Shown here one piece after another: positions 43,309-52,203 of a DNA stretch of 58,406 bases. The position numbers and the translations under genes were made by a program. The stretch is from positions 1 to 58,406 of the forward strand of contig NZ_RPDI01000020.1 of the NCBI RefSeq assembly GCF_003917135.1, written 5' to 3'. The DNA comes from Leucobacter chromiireducens. Lineage in GTDB: Bacteria > Actinomycetota > Actinomycetes > Actinomycetales > Microbacteriaceae. The notes beneath the pieces were generated by a model that searched no databases, had not been told where the DNA came from, and saw only the letters and a program-made list of their open reading frames with translations. The stretch's first letter is position 1. Each line of letters opens with the position of its first letter.

Positions 43309-44625
43309 CCCGGTGTGGCTGTCCTGTGGCGCGAGCCCCGATCCGCTCGACGATTCGCGGGGCTCCGGCTCCCGCGCGGTGCCGGCGAACACGAGCGCGA
43401 ACCCGGCGAACGCCACGAGCGGCCAGAACGCCTGCAGCAGCCCGAAGTGCTCGCCGAGGAAGCCGATGAGCATCGGGCCGAGCAGGTAGGCGGTGTACGC
43501 GATCGCCGAGACGGCAGCGACGTCGCGCACCGCCGTGCGCGGGTTGTCGGCGGCGGCCGAGATCCCGACCGGGAAGCCGAACGCGCTGCCGATGCCCCAG
43601 AGCACCGCGCCCACGACGCTCGCCCAGTTCGTTGGCACGAGAATCGTGACGATCACGCCGGCGATGACGAGCAGCGCGCCGCCGCGCAGCACGAGCACGC
43701 GTCCGAAGCGGCCGAGCAGCCAGGATCCCGCGACGCGAGTGAGCGTCATCGAGACGAAGAACGCGCCGAGGGTGAGCGCGGCGGTCTCGTTCGCGAAGCC
43801 GCGCCCGTCGGTGAGCGCGAGCGGCAGCCAGTCGCTCGCGGTGCCCTCGGCGAGACTCATGCTCATCGCGATGCCGCCGATGATGAGGATCCGGGGGTCG
43901 CGCCACGGGCTGTACGGCCGCTTCTGGGCGGCGCGCGCGGCCTGAGCGGCAGCTGCCGCGGCCTGGTCGGCGGCGGTGACCGTGGGGATCGGGCCGGTGT
44001 GCACGCTCGCGTGCGGCTCGACGTCGGAGGACTGCGCGGCGTTCGGGACGACGCGCAAGGCGAGCAGCACGCCCAGCGTGAGCAGGGCGAACAGCGCCGT
44101 CAGGTGCACGGGCACCGGGATGCGCAGCGACTCGGCGAGCGCGCCGAGCCCCATCGAACTCACGCTGCCGAGGCTGTACGCCGCGTGGAAGAGGGGCATG
44201 CGTGGCTTCCCGAGCTCTCGTTCGGCCGCGGCGCCGCTCACGTTCATCGCGACGTCCGAGGTGGCGAACATGATCCCGAAGAGCGCGAGGCACGCGGCGG
44301 CCGGCACGGCGGCCCCCACCCAGAACAGCGCGGCGGCCGCTGGCATGGCGATGGCCTGCCCGATAATCCCGACGGCCAGCGTACGCCGCGGGCCGAGCAA
44401 CGTCACGGTGCGCCCGGAGAAGATGAGCCCCGTGAGGGATCCGAGCGCGAGCGTCAGCCCGAACACGCTCATCTCGAGCGTGGAAGCCCCGAGGTGATCG
44501 CGCACCGCGGGGAGGCGGCTGAGCCAGCTACCGAACCCCATGCCGAGCAGGGCAAACACGGCCAGGATCCCCACGGTCCAGCGGTGGGCTGCGCGGGCGC
44601 GAAGCGCGGCGTTCGGTGTGCTCAT
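43306..44625 (-). CDS. MFS transporter
   Basis: A 439-residue, 12-helix major facilitator. [22 protein letters not shown] and the [18 protein letters not shown] loop resemble actinobacterial MFS proteins often annotated as sugar or drug exporters. A ~35-residue polar, Ala/Gln-rich cytoplasmic loop divides the two halves. It is apparently leaderless: TAGAAT at 44632-44637 ends 6 bases before ATG 44625. The substrate is unknown. Confidence 0.9.
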   Translation of the reverse strand: MSTPNAALRARAAHRWTVGILAVFALLGMGFGSWLSRLPAVRDHLGASTLEMSVFGLTLALGSLTGLIFSGRTVTLLGPRRTLAVGIIGQAIAMPAAAALFWVGAAVPAAACLALFGIMFATSDVAMNVSGAAAERELGKPRMPLFHAAYSLGSVSSMGLGALAESLRIPVPVHLTALFALLTLGVLLALRVVPNAAQSSDVEPHASVHTGPIPTVTAADQAAAAAAQAARAAQKRPYSPWRDPRILIIGGIAMSMSLAEGTASDWLPLALTDGRGFANETAALTLGAFFVSMTLTRVAGSWLLGRFGRVLVLRGGALLVIAGVIVTILVPTNWASVVGAVLWGIGSAFGFPVGISAAADNPRTAVRDVAAVSAIAYTAYLLGPMLIGFLGEHFGLLQAFWPLVAFAGFALVFAGTAREPEPRESSSGSGLAPQDSHTG

Positions 44626-44631
44626 CAGTAG

Positions 44632-44637
44632 ATTCTA
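44632..44637 (-). promoter_or_regulatory. -10 box of a leaderless promoter (MFS)
   Basis: TAGAAT on the minus strand, 6 bases before ATG 44625. Confidence 0.5.
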
Positions 44638-44681
44638 TGGCTCAGCGGTGGCCGGAATGCGAGTCGTGCTGCGCGGGATCG

Positions 44682-46046
44682 CTACACCCCGAGGCGCACC
44701 CACGCCCCGCTGCGCGTGCGCAGGCCGAGCGTCACCGCGCGCGCGAGCATGAACACGATCGTGAAGCCAGCCGTGAGCGCGATGAGGGCCGGGGTGCCGC
44801 TCGGCACGGCCTGCGTGAGGAGCCACAGGATCGGCAGGTAGACGGCGAGGTTCACGAGGCTGGTCCACGCGAGGTAGCGCGCGTCACCAGCGCCCATGAG
44901 GATCCCGTCGAGCACGAACACGAGCCCGCCGAGCGGCAGCGAGACGCCGAGCACGAGGAGGGCGGGCGGCAGGATGTCGAGCACCGCGGGGTCGCTCGTG
45001 AACACGCGCCCGATGAGCGGGCTCAGCGCGGCGAGCACGAGCCCGATCGCGGCACCGCTCACCACCCCCCAGAACACGGTGCGGCGGGTGATGAGCCGCG
45101 CGCGCTCGGCGTCGCGCGCACCGAGCGCATCGCCGACGAGGGCCTGCGCGGCGATCGCGAGCGCGTCGAGGGCGAACGCGGCGGTCGAGAAGATGGTGAA
45201 GACGATCTGGTAACCGGCGGTCGCCGCGGTCCCGTGACTCGTCGCGGCGAACACCGTGGCGAGGAGCGCCGCGCGGAGACCGACCGTGCGGATGAAGAGC
45301 CACCCGCCGGAGCGGCCAGCGTGCCCGAGGCCATCGCGGCGCGGCAGGAAGCCTGCCCCCGCGCGCACCGCGTGCCGCACGATCACCCAGAGGTACACGA
45401 GCACCATGCCCCACTGGGCGAGCACCGTGCCCCACGCGCTGCCCGCGATCCCGAAACCGAGCCCGTAGATGAACCACCAGTTGAGCAGGGCATTCACGGC
45501 GAAGCCGATCGTGGCGACGTAGAGCGGCGTTCGCGTGTCCTGCAGCCCGCGAAGCAGCCCGCTCGCCGCGAACACGACGAGCATCGCCGGGATCCCGAGG
45601 CAGGACACTGACAGGAAGATGCGCGCCTGCTCGGCGGTCTCGGCCTCGACCCCGAACAATCCGACGAGTGGGCCGCTGATCAGCCACATGAGCGCGCCGA
45701 CGACGGCGCCGATCGCGAGCGCGAGCCACAGCCCGTCGATGCCGGCCTGCACCGCGCCGCGCAGATCGCCCGCGCCGCGCCGCCGCGCGACGAGCGGCGT
45801 GGTCGAGTAGGCCAGGAACACCATCAGCCCCACTGCGGTCTGCAGGATCGCGCTCGCGACCGCCAAGCCGGCAAGCGCCGACATGCCGAGGTGGCCCACC
45901 AGTGCCGAGTCGACGAGCAGGAACAGTGGCTCGGCGACGAGCGCGCCGAGCGCGGGAATGGCGAGGCCGGCGATGCGGCCATCGATCTGACGCCGCGCGG
46001 CACGCGCCGGCGCGGCGGGAGCTGGCACCACGGGTTCGGAGGGCAT
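44682..46046 (-). CDS. MATE-family efflux transporter (DinF-like)
   Basis: A 454-residue, 12-helix transporter. ALVAEPLFLLVDSALVGHLG and FLAYSTTPLVARRRGAGD are MATE signatures. Residues GLLRGLQDTRTPLYVATIG mark the end of the first half. I chose ATG 46046 over the longer frame because TACCGT lies exactly 6 bases upstream, giving a leaderless start. It probably exports cationic drugs or metabolites by proton or sodium antiport. Confidence 0.93.
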   Translation of the reverse strand: MPSEPVVPAPAAPARAARRQIDGRIAGLAIPALGALVAEPLFLLVDSALVGHLGMSALAGLAVASAILQTAVGLMVFLAYSTTPLVARRRGAGDLRGAVQAGIDGLWLALAIGAVVGALMWLISGPLVGLFGVEAETAEQARIFLSVSCLGIPAMLVVFAASGLLRGLQDTRTPLYVATIGFAVNALLNWWFIYGLGFGIAGSAWGTVLAQWGMVLVYLWVIVRHAVRAGAGFLPRRDGLGHAGRSGGWLFIRTVGLRAALLATVFAATSHGTAATAGYQIVFTIFSTAAFALDALAIAAQALVGDALGARDAERARLITRRTVFWGVVSGAAIGLVLAALSPLIGRVFTSDPAVLDILPPALLVLGVSLPLGGLVFVLDGILMGAGDARYLAWTSLVNLAVYLPILWLLTQAVPSGTPALIALTAGFTIVFMLARAVTLGLRTRSGAWVRLGV

Positions 46047-46052
46047 GAGAGT

Positions 46053-46058
46053 ACGGTA
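46053..46058 (-). promoter_or_regulatory. -10 box of a leaderless promoter (MATE)
   Basis: TACCGT on the minus strand, 6 bases before ATG 46046. Confidence 0.45.
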
Positions 46059-46197
46059 CCCGGTGCCTCGGACACTGGGATCGCTGCCGCAGCTCTTGCC
46101 GCAGCGCACCCTTGTCCACACCCCGCCCTGCCCAGGTGTTCGCTCACAGCCGCGATCCCGATCTGATCTTCTCGGGACGGGGTGCCGGGGGCGCGGC

Positions 46198-46203
46198 TAG
46201 GCT
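46198..46203 (+). promoter_or_regulatory. -10 box of a leaderless promoter (M13 peptidase)
   Basis: TAGGCT followed by 6 bases and then ATG 46210. Confidence 0.5.
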
Positions 46204-46209
46204 GGGCGC

Positions 46210-48186
46210 ATGAGCAACGTAGCGCCCGTCTCCGGTATCGACCTCGCTGAACTTGACCCTGCGATCCGCCCGCAGGACGATCTCTTCCGCCACGTGAACG
46301 GCAAGTGGATCGCCCGCACCGAGGTCCCATCCGACAAGGCGCGCTACGGCTCGTTTGCGGTGCTCGCGGAGAACGCCGAGGAAGCGGTGCGCGACATCAT
46401 CACCGGCACCCCGGCGCCGGCGCCAGGCACGCCGGCCGTCGGCGAGAGCGACCAGGTCGCCGCCCTCTACGCGAGCTTCATGGACACGGACCGCGCCGAC
46501 GCGCTCGGCGCGCAGCCCATCCAGGAGGACCTGGCCCGCGCGCTCGCGGTCACCTCGATCGACGAGCTGGTCACCCTCCAGGCGCGCTTCGAGCGGCAGG
46601 GGCTTGGCGGATTCTTCGGCATGTTCGTCGACAACGATCCCGGCGATCCCGCGCGCTACATCGTGTTCGTGATGCAGAGCGGGATCGGCCTGCCCGACGA
46701 GTCGTACTACCGAGAGGACCAGTTCGCCGAGATCCGCGAGCAGTACCGCGCGCACATCGCCCGCATGCTCGGCCTCGCAGGGGTCGAGGACGCCGAGCGT
46801 CTCGCCGATCTCGCATACGAGCTCGAGCGCCGCATCGCGGCAACGCACTGGGACAAGGTTGCCAGCCGCGACATTCAGAAGCTCTACAACCTGCGCTCGT
46901 TCGCCGAGCTGGAGGAGATCACCCCGCAGCTCGACTGGTCGCGCTACCTGACGGAGATGGGTGCGCCGGAGGCGGCGTTCGCCGAGGTCGTTGCGGCGCA
47001 GCCCGACGCGCTCAGCGGCATGGCCGCGCTGCTCGTCGACGACGAGCTCGAGGCGTGGAAGGCCTGGAGCGTGTGGAACATCGTGCGCTCCTCGGCCGCG
47101 CTGCTCTCGCAGGAGATCTCGCGCGCCAACTTCGACTTCTACGGCACCGCGCTCACCGGGGCCCCCGAGCAGCGGGACCGCTGGCGCCGCGGCGTCTCCT
47201 TCGTGGAGGGCGCGATGGGTGAGGCGGTTGGCCGTATCTACGTCGAGCGGCACTTCGACGAGGATGCGAAGGCCGAGATGGACGGGCTGGTCGCGCACCT
47301 CATCGAGGCGTATCGCGACTCGATCGAGAACCTGTCGTGGATGGGTGCGGACACGCGTGCGCGCGCGATCGACAAGCTGAACAGCTTCACGCCGAAGATC
47401 GGCTACCCCGTGAAGTGGCGTGACTACTCGGCGCTCGTCGTCGACGCTGGCGACCTCGTCGGCAACTCTCGCCGCGTCGCCGAGGCGGAGTTCGTGCGTG
47501 AGCTTGGCAAGGTCGGCAAGCCCATCGACCGCGACGAGTGGTTCATGACCCCGCAGACCGTCAACGCCTACTACAACCCGGGCTTCAACGAGATCGTGTT
47601 CCCCGCAGCGATCCTGCAGCCCCCGTTCTTCGACAAGCACGCCGAGGCTGCGGCGAACTTCGGCGCGATCGGCGCCGTGATCGGGCACGAGATCGGCCAC
47701 GGCTTCGACGATCAGGGCTCGCGCTACGACGGGGACGGCCGCCTCACCGACTGGTGGACCGAGGAGGACCGCGCGGCGTTCGAGCAGCTCACGGGCGCAC
47801 TCATCGGGCAGTACAACGAGCTCTCCCCGGAGGGCGCCGACGGCCAGAAGGTCAATGGCGAGCTGACGATCGGCGAGAATATTGGGGACCTGTCCGGCCT
47901 CGAAATCGCGTGGAAGGCGTACCTGCGTTCGCTCGAGGGCGCCGAGCCGCCGGTGATCGACGGGCTGAGCGGGGCCGAGCGCTTCTTCCTCTCCTGGGCG
48001 CAGGCCTGGCAGCAGAAGTCGCGCCCCGAGGAGACCGTGCGCCTCCTCACGATCGACCCGCACTCGCCCAACGAGTTCCGGTGCAACCAAATCCTCCGCA
48101 ACCTCGCGGCCTTTCACGAGGCGTACGGCACGCAGCCGGGCGATGCGCTCTGGCTCGACCCGGCCGAGCGCGTGAGCATCTGGTAG
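46210..48186 (+). CDS. M13-family metalloendopeptidase (PepO type)
   Basis: A 658-residue neprilysin-family peptidase. RPQDDLFRHVNGKWI at the start, NAYYNPGFNEIVFPAAIL, zinc site VIGHEIGHGFDDQG (HExxH at residues 493-497), the downstream ENIGDLSGLEIA Glu ligand, and a final W near the C-terminus are all present. There is no signal peptide, so it acts inside the cell, cutting oligopeptides. TAGGCT 6 bases before the ATG suggests a leaderless transcript. It is followed 14 bases later by the CoA-transferase gene. Confidence 0.95.
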   Translation: MSNVAPVSGIDLAELDPAIRPQDDLFRHVNGKWIARTEVPSDKARYGSFAVLAENAEEAVRDIITGTPAPAPGTPAVGESDQVAALYASFMDTDRADALGAQPIQEDLARALAVTSIDELVTLQARFERQGLGGFFGMFVDNDPGDPARYIVFVMQSGIGLPDESYYREDQFAEIREQYRAHIARMLGLAGVEDAERLADLAYELERRIAATHWDKVASRDIQKLYNLRSFAELEEITPQLDWSRYLTEMGAPEAAFAEVVAAQPDALSGMAALLVDDELEAWKAWSVWNIVRSSAALLSQEISRANFDFYGTALTGAPEQRDRWRRGVSFVEGAMGEAVGRIYVERHFDEDAKAEMDGLVAHLIEAYRDSIENLSWMGADTRARAIDKLNSFTPKIGYPVKWRDYSALVVDAGDLVGNSRRVAEAEFVRELGKVGKPIDRDEWFMTPQTVNAYYNPGFNEIVFPAAILQPPFFDKHAEAAANFGAIGAVIGHEIGHGFDDQGSRYDGDGRLTDWWTEEDRAAFEQLTGALIGQYNELSPEGADGQKVNGELTIGENIGDLSGLEIAWKAYLRSLEGAEPPVIDGLSGAERFFLSWAQAWQQKSRPEETVRLLTIDPHSPNEFRCNQILRNLAAFHEAYGTQPGDALWLDPAERVSIW

Positions 48187-48199
48187 TTCGGCGGCGCGC

Positions 48200-49642
48200 A
48201 TGGGGCGGTTCGGAGCGGCGTGGCTCACGCAGATCGGGATCGGGGCCGAGCGCTCCGATCCCGATCAGGGCGGTTCCGCTGCGCCCGTCCCGCTGCGCGC
48301 GCGGCTCCCGGTCGGTGAGCTCGCTGCCGATGCCGTCACGGTACTCGCAGCCGCCATGGAGTTGGCTCGGGCTGGCCTGAGTGGGGCGCCTCGCGCCGCA
48401 GCGGTCCAGGTGGACCCTGAACGGGTCGCCGCCTCGTTCCGCAGCGACCAGCTGGGGCGGATCGACGGCACACCGTTCCCGGTTTGGGCCCCGCTCAGCG
48501 GGTTCTTTGCCGCGGGCGACGGGTGGGTGCGCACGCACGCGAACTACGCGTGGCACGCCGCAGCGCTGGCCGGGGTACTGGGCGTTGACGTCGCCGCTCC
48601 GGACGTCGCCGCACGCGCGGCCGAGGTGATCCGCGACCGCTCGGCGCGCGAGCTCGAGCGCGAGGTGTTCGCCGCGGGCGGCCTCGCAGTCGCCGTGCGC
48701 GACGCGGCGACGTGGGCCGACGAGCGTCGCGACGCCGGGGTGTCTGCGGACGGTGGCGCGATCGGATTCGGCGTGCGCTCAAGCGGGCACGCCGCCGCGT
48801 GCCGCGCGCTGCCGAACCGCGCACCGGGTGCGTTCCCGCTGGCTGGCGTTCGGGTGCTGGATCTCACGCGCGTGATCGCCGGACCCGTTGGTACGCGTAC
48901 GCTCGCGAGCCTCGGCGCCGACGTGCTGCGGGTCGACGGTCCGAACCGTGACGAGCCGTTCTGGCAGTGGCTCGATACCGGGCGCGGGAAGCGCTCGACG
49001 CTACTGGATCTGCGCGCGCGGGCGGACGTGCGCACGCTGCGTGAGCTCGTGGCGACGGCGGACGTTGTCGTGTGCGGTGCGCGTCCGGGCGCGCTCGCGC
49101 ACGCTGGGGTTGATCCCGATCAGCTCGCTGCCGACTACCCGGGTGCGGTGATCGCCAGCGTCGCGGCGTGGGAGCCGGGCGGAGTGTGGGGAGCGCGGCG
49201 CGGCTTCGACAGTCTGGTGCAGGCCGCGAGCGGCATCGCGCTACTGGAGTCGCCCGGCGATGGGGTGCCGGGCAAGCTGCCGGCGCAGGCGCTCGACCAC
49301 TCCGCTGGCGCGCTGCTCGCCGCCGGGGTGCTGAGCCTGCTCGCCCGTGGCACGGGCGGTCGGGTGGAGACGCGGCTCGAGGGGATCGCTGCCGCGCTGC
49401 TGCGTGCGGGCGCGGGTGAGGGCTCGCTGGGTGCGGGCTCGCTGAGTGAGGGCGAAGGCGCCGCGGTGCCCGCGCCGGAGCTGTCGCCCGCGGTTGCGAC
49501 GCCCTGGGGAGCGCTGCAGCTCGCGGGGCCCCCGTACCGCCCGGCCTGGCAGGAGGAGCCGGAACCCTGGGCTGGCCATCCCTGGGGCGAGGATCGCCCA
49601 GTCTGGTTGGCTCGGGGCGCTGCGCCCCACGCGCGCCCTTGA
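48200..49642 (+). CDS. CaiB/BaiF-type (family III) CoA-transferase
   Basis: A 480-residue protein. The second half is the standard N-terminal core of the family: LAGVRVLDLTRVIAGPVGTRTLASLGADVLRVD, and GFDSLVQAASGIALLES with the catalytic Asp. The first ~200 residues look like the family's smaller lobe (SGFFAAGDGWVRTHANYAWHAAAL), so the domain order seems swapped compared with CaiB. No ribosome site is visible. It moves CoA between carboxylic acids by an Asp-CoA intermediate; substrates are unknown. Confidence 0.85.
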   Translation: MGRFGAAWLTQIGIGAERSDPDQGGSAAPVPLRARLPVGELAADAVTVLAAAMELARAGLSGAPRAAAVQVDPERVAASFRSDQLGRIDGTPFPVWAPLSGFFAAGDGWVRTHANYAWHAAALAGVLGVDVAAPDVAARAAEVIRDRSARELEREVFAAGGLAVAVRDAATWADERRDAGVSADGGAIGFGVRSSGHAAACRALPNRAPGAFPLAGVRVLDLTRVIAGPVGTRTLASLGADVLRVDGPNRDEPFWQWLDTGRGKRSTLLDLRARADVRTLRELVATADVVVCGARPGALAHAGVDPDQLAADYPGAVIASVAAWEPGGVWGARRGFDSLVQAASGIALLESPGDGVPGKLPAQALDHSAGALLAAGVLSLLARGTGGRVETRLEGIAAALLRAGAGEGSLGAGSLSEGEGAAVPAPELSPAVATPWGALQLAGPPYRPAWQEEPEPWAGHPWGEDRPVWLARGAAPHARP

Positions 49643-49666
49643 GCGCGCGCTGTGCCCCCACTCCAG

Positions 49667-49714
49667 AAGTGGCAAATCGACGCTTCAGCCCAACGAAGCG
49701 TCGGTTTGCCACTT
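49667..49714. repeat. 48-bp inverted repeat after the CoA-transferase
   Basis: Twenty-base arms (49667-49686 and 49695-49714, one mismatch) around AGCCCAAC, followed by TTTTC. It sits between convergent genes, 25 bases after the CoA-transferase stop. The U-run supports a terminator role on the plus strand. Confidence 0.8.
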
Positions 49715-49740
49715 TTCACATGCGGGTGAAAGAGCCTGGG

Positions 49741-50730
49741 TCAGAGCTCGGGCTGCTCGGGGTCCGCCCCACGCAGCGCCCGGCGCACGCGGCGCTCCGC
49801 CGAACGTTCGGCGGAGCGCTGGCGCAGCGACGGCTTCGCCGCCGTCTCGGCGCGCAGTTCGGCGAGTTCGAGCGGCAGCGCGTGCGGGGCCGGCCCGAAC
49901 GCCGTCCGCGACCGCGCCACCACTCGGCGCGCCATCACGTAGTTGCCCGAACCGCCCAGCACCGCGCCAACGCCGAACGGGATCGCCTTGCTCACCACCG
50001 AGGCGCCGCCGATCTTCGCGGCCCTGCGGATGAACATGTCCTTGAGCTGCCCGGCGAGCGGCCCGACGAGCTGGCGTGGCAGCGACGACGAGACGAGCTC
50101 GCCCCAGAACGAGGAGCGGGACGAACCCCCGCCCGCCTGCTGCGAGATCTGGCGAAGGAGCGTGATGCCCTCGTCGCCGAGCAGCAACGTCAACACGAGC
50201 GCGCGGGCACGATCGGGATCCCGCAGCGTGATCCCGTGCAGCTCCGCGAGGGAGTGCGCGTAGAGCGCGGTCGCCTCGAGGAAGCCGACGGTTTCCGCGC
50301 TCGCGATCCCGAGCGCGGCGAGCGTTCCGACGCCGGGGATCGCCGCTGCCGCGCCCACCCCACCGCCGCCGGCGGTGACGGCGGCTACGTAGCGGCGTTC
50401 GAGCGCGCGGCTGAGCGCCGCCGGTGTCATGCCCGGGCGCTTCGCGCCGAGCCGGCGCAGGTGCGCGAGCACGAGCGGGCGCTGGATCGCGAGGACGCGG
50501 TCGACCGCGCGGTCGATGAGGGTCAGCGTCTCCGCCGACGGCTCCGCAACCGGCGGCGCGTACTGGTAGGCGGCGGCCTGGTAACCGGGCACATCGGCGA
50601 CAGCGCCCGGCTGGCTTCCCGTGTGCTGATCGGGCGTTCCTGTTGGCGGCCACGGTTCGGGAGGCAGCCAGCGCGGGGCGGGCGTGCCGTCCGGGGCGGC
50701 GTCCGCTCGGGGGTCGTGTTCAGGGCTCAC
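49741..50730 (-). CDS. conserved hypothetical protein, possibly EcsC-like
   Basis: A 329-residue protein of unknown function. A Pro/Ala/Tyr-rich N-terminal ~70 residues is followed by helices with LIDRAVDRVLAIQRPLVLAHLRR, a glycine-rich stretch (VTAGGGGVGAAAAIPGVGTLAALGIASAETVGF) that could insert in membrane, and DEGITLLRQI. The C-terminus is Arg-rich. I think of EcsC-like proteins, but weakly. GTG 50730 is favoured because TATTCT lies exactly 6 bases upstream, the leaderless pattern seen in neighbours. Confidence 0.75.
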   Translation of the reverse strand: MSPEHDPRADAAPDGTPAPRWLPPEPWPPTGTPDQHTGSQPGAVADVPGYQAAAYQYAPPVAEPSAETLTLIDRAVDRVLAIQRPLVLAHLRRLGAKRPGMTPAALSRALERRYVAAVTAGGGGVGAAAAIPGVGTLAALGIASAETVGFLEATALYAHSLAELHGITLRDPDRARALVLTLLLGDEGITLLRQISQQAGGGSSRSSFWGELVSSSLPRQLVGPLAGQLKDMFIRRAAKIGGASVVSKAIPFGVGAVLGGSGNYVMARRVVARSRTAFGPAPHALPLELAELRAETAAKPSLRQRSAERSAERRVRRALRGADPEQPEL

Positions 50731-50736
50731 AGGTGC

Positions 50737-50742
50737 AGAATA
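50737..50742 (-). promoter_or_regulatory. -10 box of a leaderless promoter (hypothetical protein)
   Basis: TATTCT on the minus strand, 6 bases before GTG 50730. Confidence 0.45.
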
Positions 50743-50856
50743 GGCGACCACGCTGTGCGCCGCGGTATGTGATCGCTCAGAGCGTGCCGCCCTTCGCCCC
50801 CCCCCTTTCTCCCCTCGCGCCCCCGTCCCTCGTGCCTCTTCCCCCGGCCCCAACGC

Positions 50857-50925
50857 GATCCGGGTCACTCCGGCAGGGTGTCGCGCCGCATTACGCCGCG
50901 ACACCCTGCCGAACTGACCCCGATC
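50857..50925. repeat. dispersed hairpin repeat, family B, copy 1
   Basis: Twenty-nine-base arms (50857-50885 and 50897-50925, three mismatches) around an 11-base loop. The arm GGCAGGGTGTCG with GGGTCA is shared with copy 2 at 52204. The right arm lies inside the 3' end of the flavoprotein gene and encodes its last residues. Confidence 0.88.
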
Positions 50926-51568
50926 CGCCAGATCCGCCAGACCCGCCAGATCCACCCGCCTCGGGGCGGGCGGCCGCGAGCATCGGCGCCGCGCGGCGGC
51001 GATCCGCGCGCCCATCACGCGCGCCCAGGCGCTCAGTGCGGTCAAGCCAGGCCGCGATCCGGCGCTCGCTTGCCGTGCCGACGCCGAGCAGGCGGTGCAC
51101 GCGGAACGGGCGCACGCCGACGAACCGCATGGTGTGGCGCGCCACCTGTCCGGCAGCGGCGTTTCCGGTGAAGGGTAGCGCGAACGTCGGGGTGTCGGCG
51201 AGCATCACGAAGCGCCCCGGCCGACCGGCCAGCATGCCGATGGGAAGGCCAAGTTTCGACATGCGATACTCCTCGCCAGGCAGGAGCGCGCGATCGAAGA
51301 AGCCCTTGAGGAGCGCGGGCACCCCGCCCCACCACATGGGGGAGACGATCACGATCCGTGACGCGGCGTGCAGCGCGTCGCGGGCGTCCTGGAGTGCGGG
51401 CTCGACCGGGATCCTGCCCCGGTATCCGAGCCGCAAATTGGGATCGTAGCTGAGCTCGCGCAGGGCGAGCACCCGCGCGTTGCCGTGTCCGGCGGCGTAG
51501 CGCTGGGCGAGCGCCGCGGTGAGGGAATCGGGGTTGGGGTGGCCGTCGATGACGAGGGCATGGGGCAT
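50891..51568 (-). CDS. NAD(P)H quinone oxidoreductase-like flavoprotein (flavodoxin_2)
   Basis: A 225-residue protein. ALVIDGHPNPDSLTAALAQRY and VSPMWWGGVPALLKGFFDRAL are the FMN-binding and active-site regions of the MdaB/KefG/NQO1 family, which reduces quinones or azo compounds by two electrons. The last ~25 residues are unusual: a GGSGGSGGSGGSGS run from a 9-bp tandem repeat, followed by VRQGVAA and the stop, both encoded by the arm and loop of a family B hairpin. It is divergent from a TetR gene with a dyad operator between them. Confidence 0.9.
   Translation of the reverse strand: MPHALVIDGHPNPDSLTAALAQRYAAGHGNARVLALRELSYDPNLRLGYRGRIPVEPALQDARDALHAASRIVIVSPMWWGGVPALLKGFFDRALLPGEEYRMSKLGLPIGMLAGRPGRFVMLADTPTFALPFTGNAAAGQVARHTMRFVGVRPFRVHRLLGVGTASERRIAAWLDRTERLGARDGRADRRRAAPMLAAARPEAGGSGGSGGSGGSGSVRQGVAA
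50922..50957. repeat. 9-bp tandem repeat encoding a Gly-Gly-Ser tail
   Basis: GATCCGCCA, GATCCGCCA, GACCCGCCA, GATCCACCC in tandem directly next to the family B hairpin. On the minus strand they encode the GGS repeats at the flavoprotein C-terminus. Confidence 0.85.
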
Positions 51569-51575
51569 GCGAGCA

Positions 51576-51619
51576 CCTATCTTGACAGTGTCAACCTATG
51601 TGGACAGTGCCAAGATAGG
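51576..51619. promoter_or_regulatory. nested operator between flavoprotein and TetR genes
   Basis: Two dyads, TTGAC-AGT-GTCAA (51582-51594) and TGGAC-AGT-GCCAA (51601-51613), are 19 bp apart. Outer arms CCTATCTTG (51576-51584) and CAAGATAGG (51611-51619) make the whole 44 bp palindromic. This arrangement fits a TetR dimer pair bound on two faces, controlling both divergent genes. Confidence 0.75.
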
Positions 51620-51624
51620 AGACA

Positions 51625-52203
51625 ATGTTGCGCATGTCAAGTTCGCGCGGGACGTACCACCACGGCAACCTGGCCGAGGTGCTCGAGGCCGCGGCGATGC
51701 AGCTGCTCGAGCGCATGCCTGCCGCGGAGATCAGTTTGCGTGAGGTCGCGCGCGCGGCCGACGTGAGCCACAACGCGCCGTACCACCACTTCACGGATCG
51801 GCTCGGGCTCTTGAAAGCGCTCGCCGAGCGCGGCATGGTGGAGCTCACGCGGGCGGTAGAGGACGCGATCGCGGCGGAGCGCACCCCGGACGCCGCGCTG
51901 CGTGTTGGCGGGGCCGCGTACATTCGCTTCGCGGTCGAGCGCCCGCACGCGTTCGCGGTCGTCTACGACCCCCAAGTCTGCGTCCCTGGTCAGCCAACCG
52001 AAACGATGGCGCCCCTCATCGATCACCTGGAGGGTGTGCTCGCGGAGACGTCGGCGGCCGCCGGGCTGGCAACGGGCGAGGAGATCCGCTCCGTGTGGGG
52101 GCTCGTGCACGGCCTTGGCACCCTCTGCGCGGCCGGCCACTTCACCGAGCCTGAGGCGCTCGCCGCAGCGGAGGCGGCGCTCACACGCATGCTCGCCCGC
52201 TGA
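51625..52203 (+). CDS. TetR-family regulator
   Basis: A 192-residue TetR protein. GTYHHGNLAEVLEAAAMQLLER and EISLREVARAADVSHNAPYHHFTDRLGLLKALAERG form the DNA-binding domain (the YHHG ... NAPYHHF subtype). The C-terminal WHG-like region has VWGLVHGLGTLCAAG. ATG 51625 is followed in frame by ATG 51634, and AGGAG at 51617-51621 does not decide between them. It is divergent from the flavoprotein gene, which it probably represses until a quinone or electrophile is sensed (inference). Confidence 0.9.
   Translation: MLRMSSSRGTYHHGNLAEVLEAAAMQLLERMPAAEISLREVARAADVSHNAPYHHFTDRLGLLKALAERGMVELTRAVEDAIAAERTPDAALRVGGAAYIRFAVERPHAFAVVYDPQVCVPGQPTETMAPLIDHLEGVLAETSAAAGLATGEEIRSVWGLVHGLGTLCAAGHFTEPEALAAAEAALTRMLAR

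Noticed and set aside
46144..48228. A 694-codon open frame on the minus strand opposite the M13 peptidase gene
   Set aside because: It is rich in Arg, Ala, Glu, Asp and His with no recognisable motif, and mirrors a well-supported gene. High GC keeps antisense frames open.
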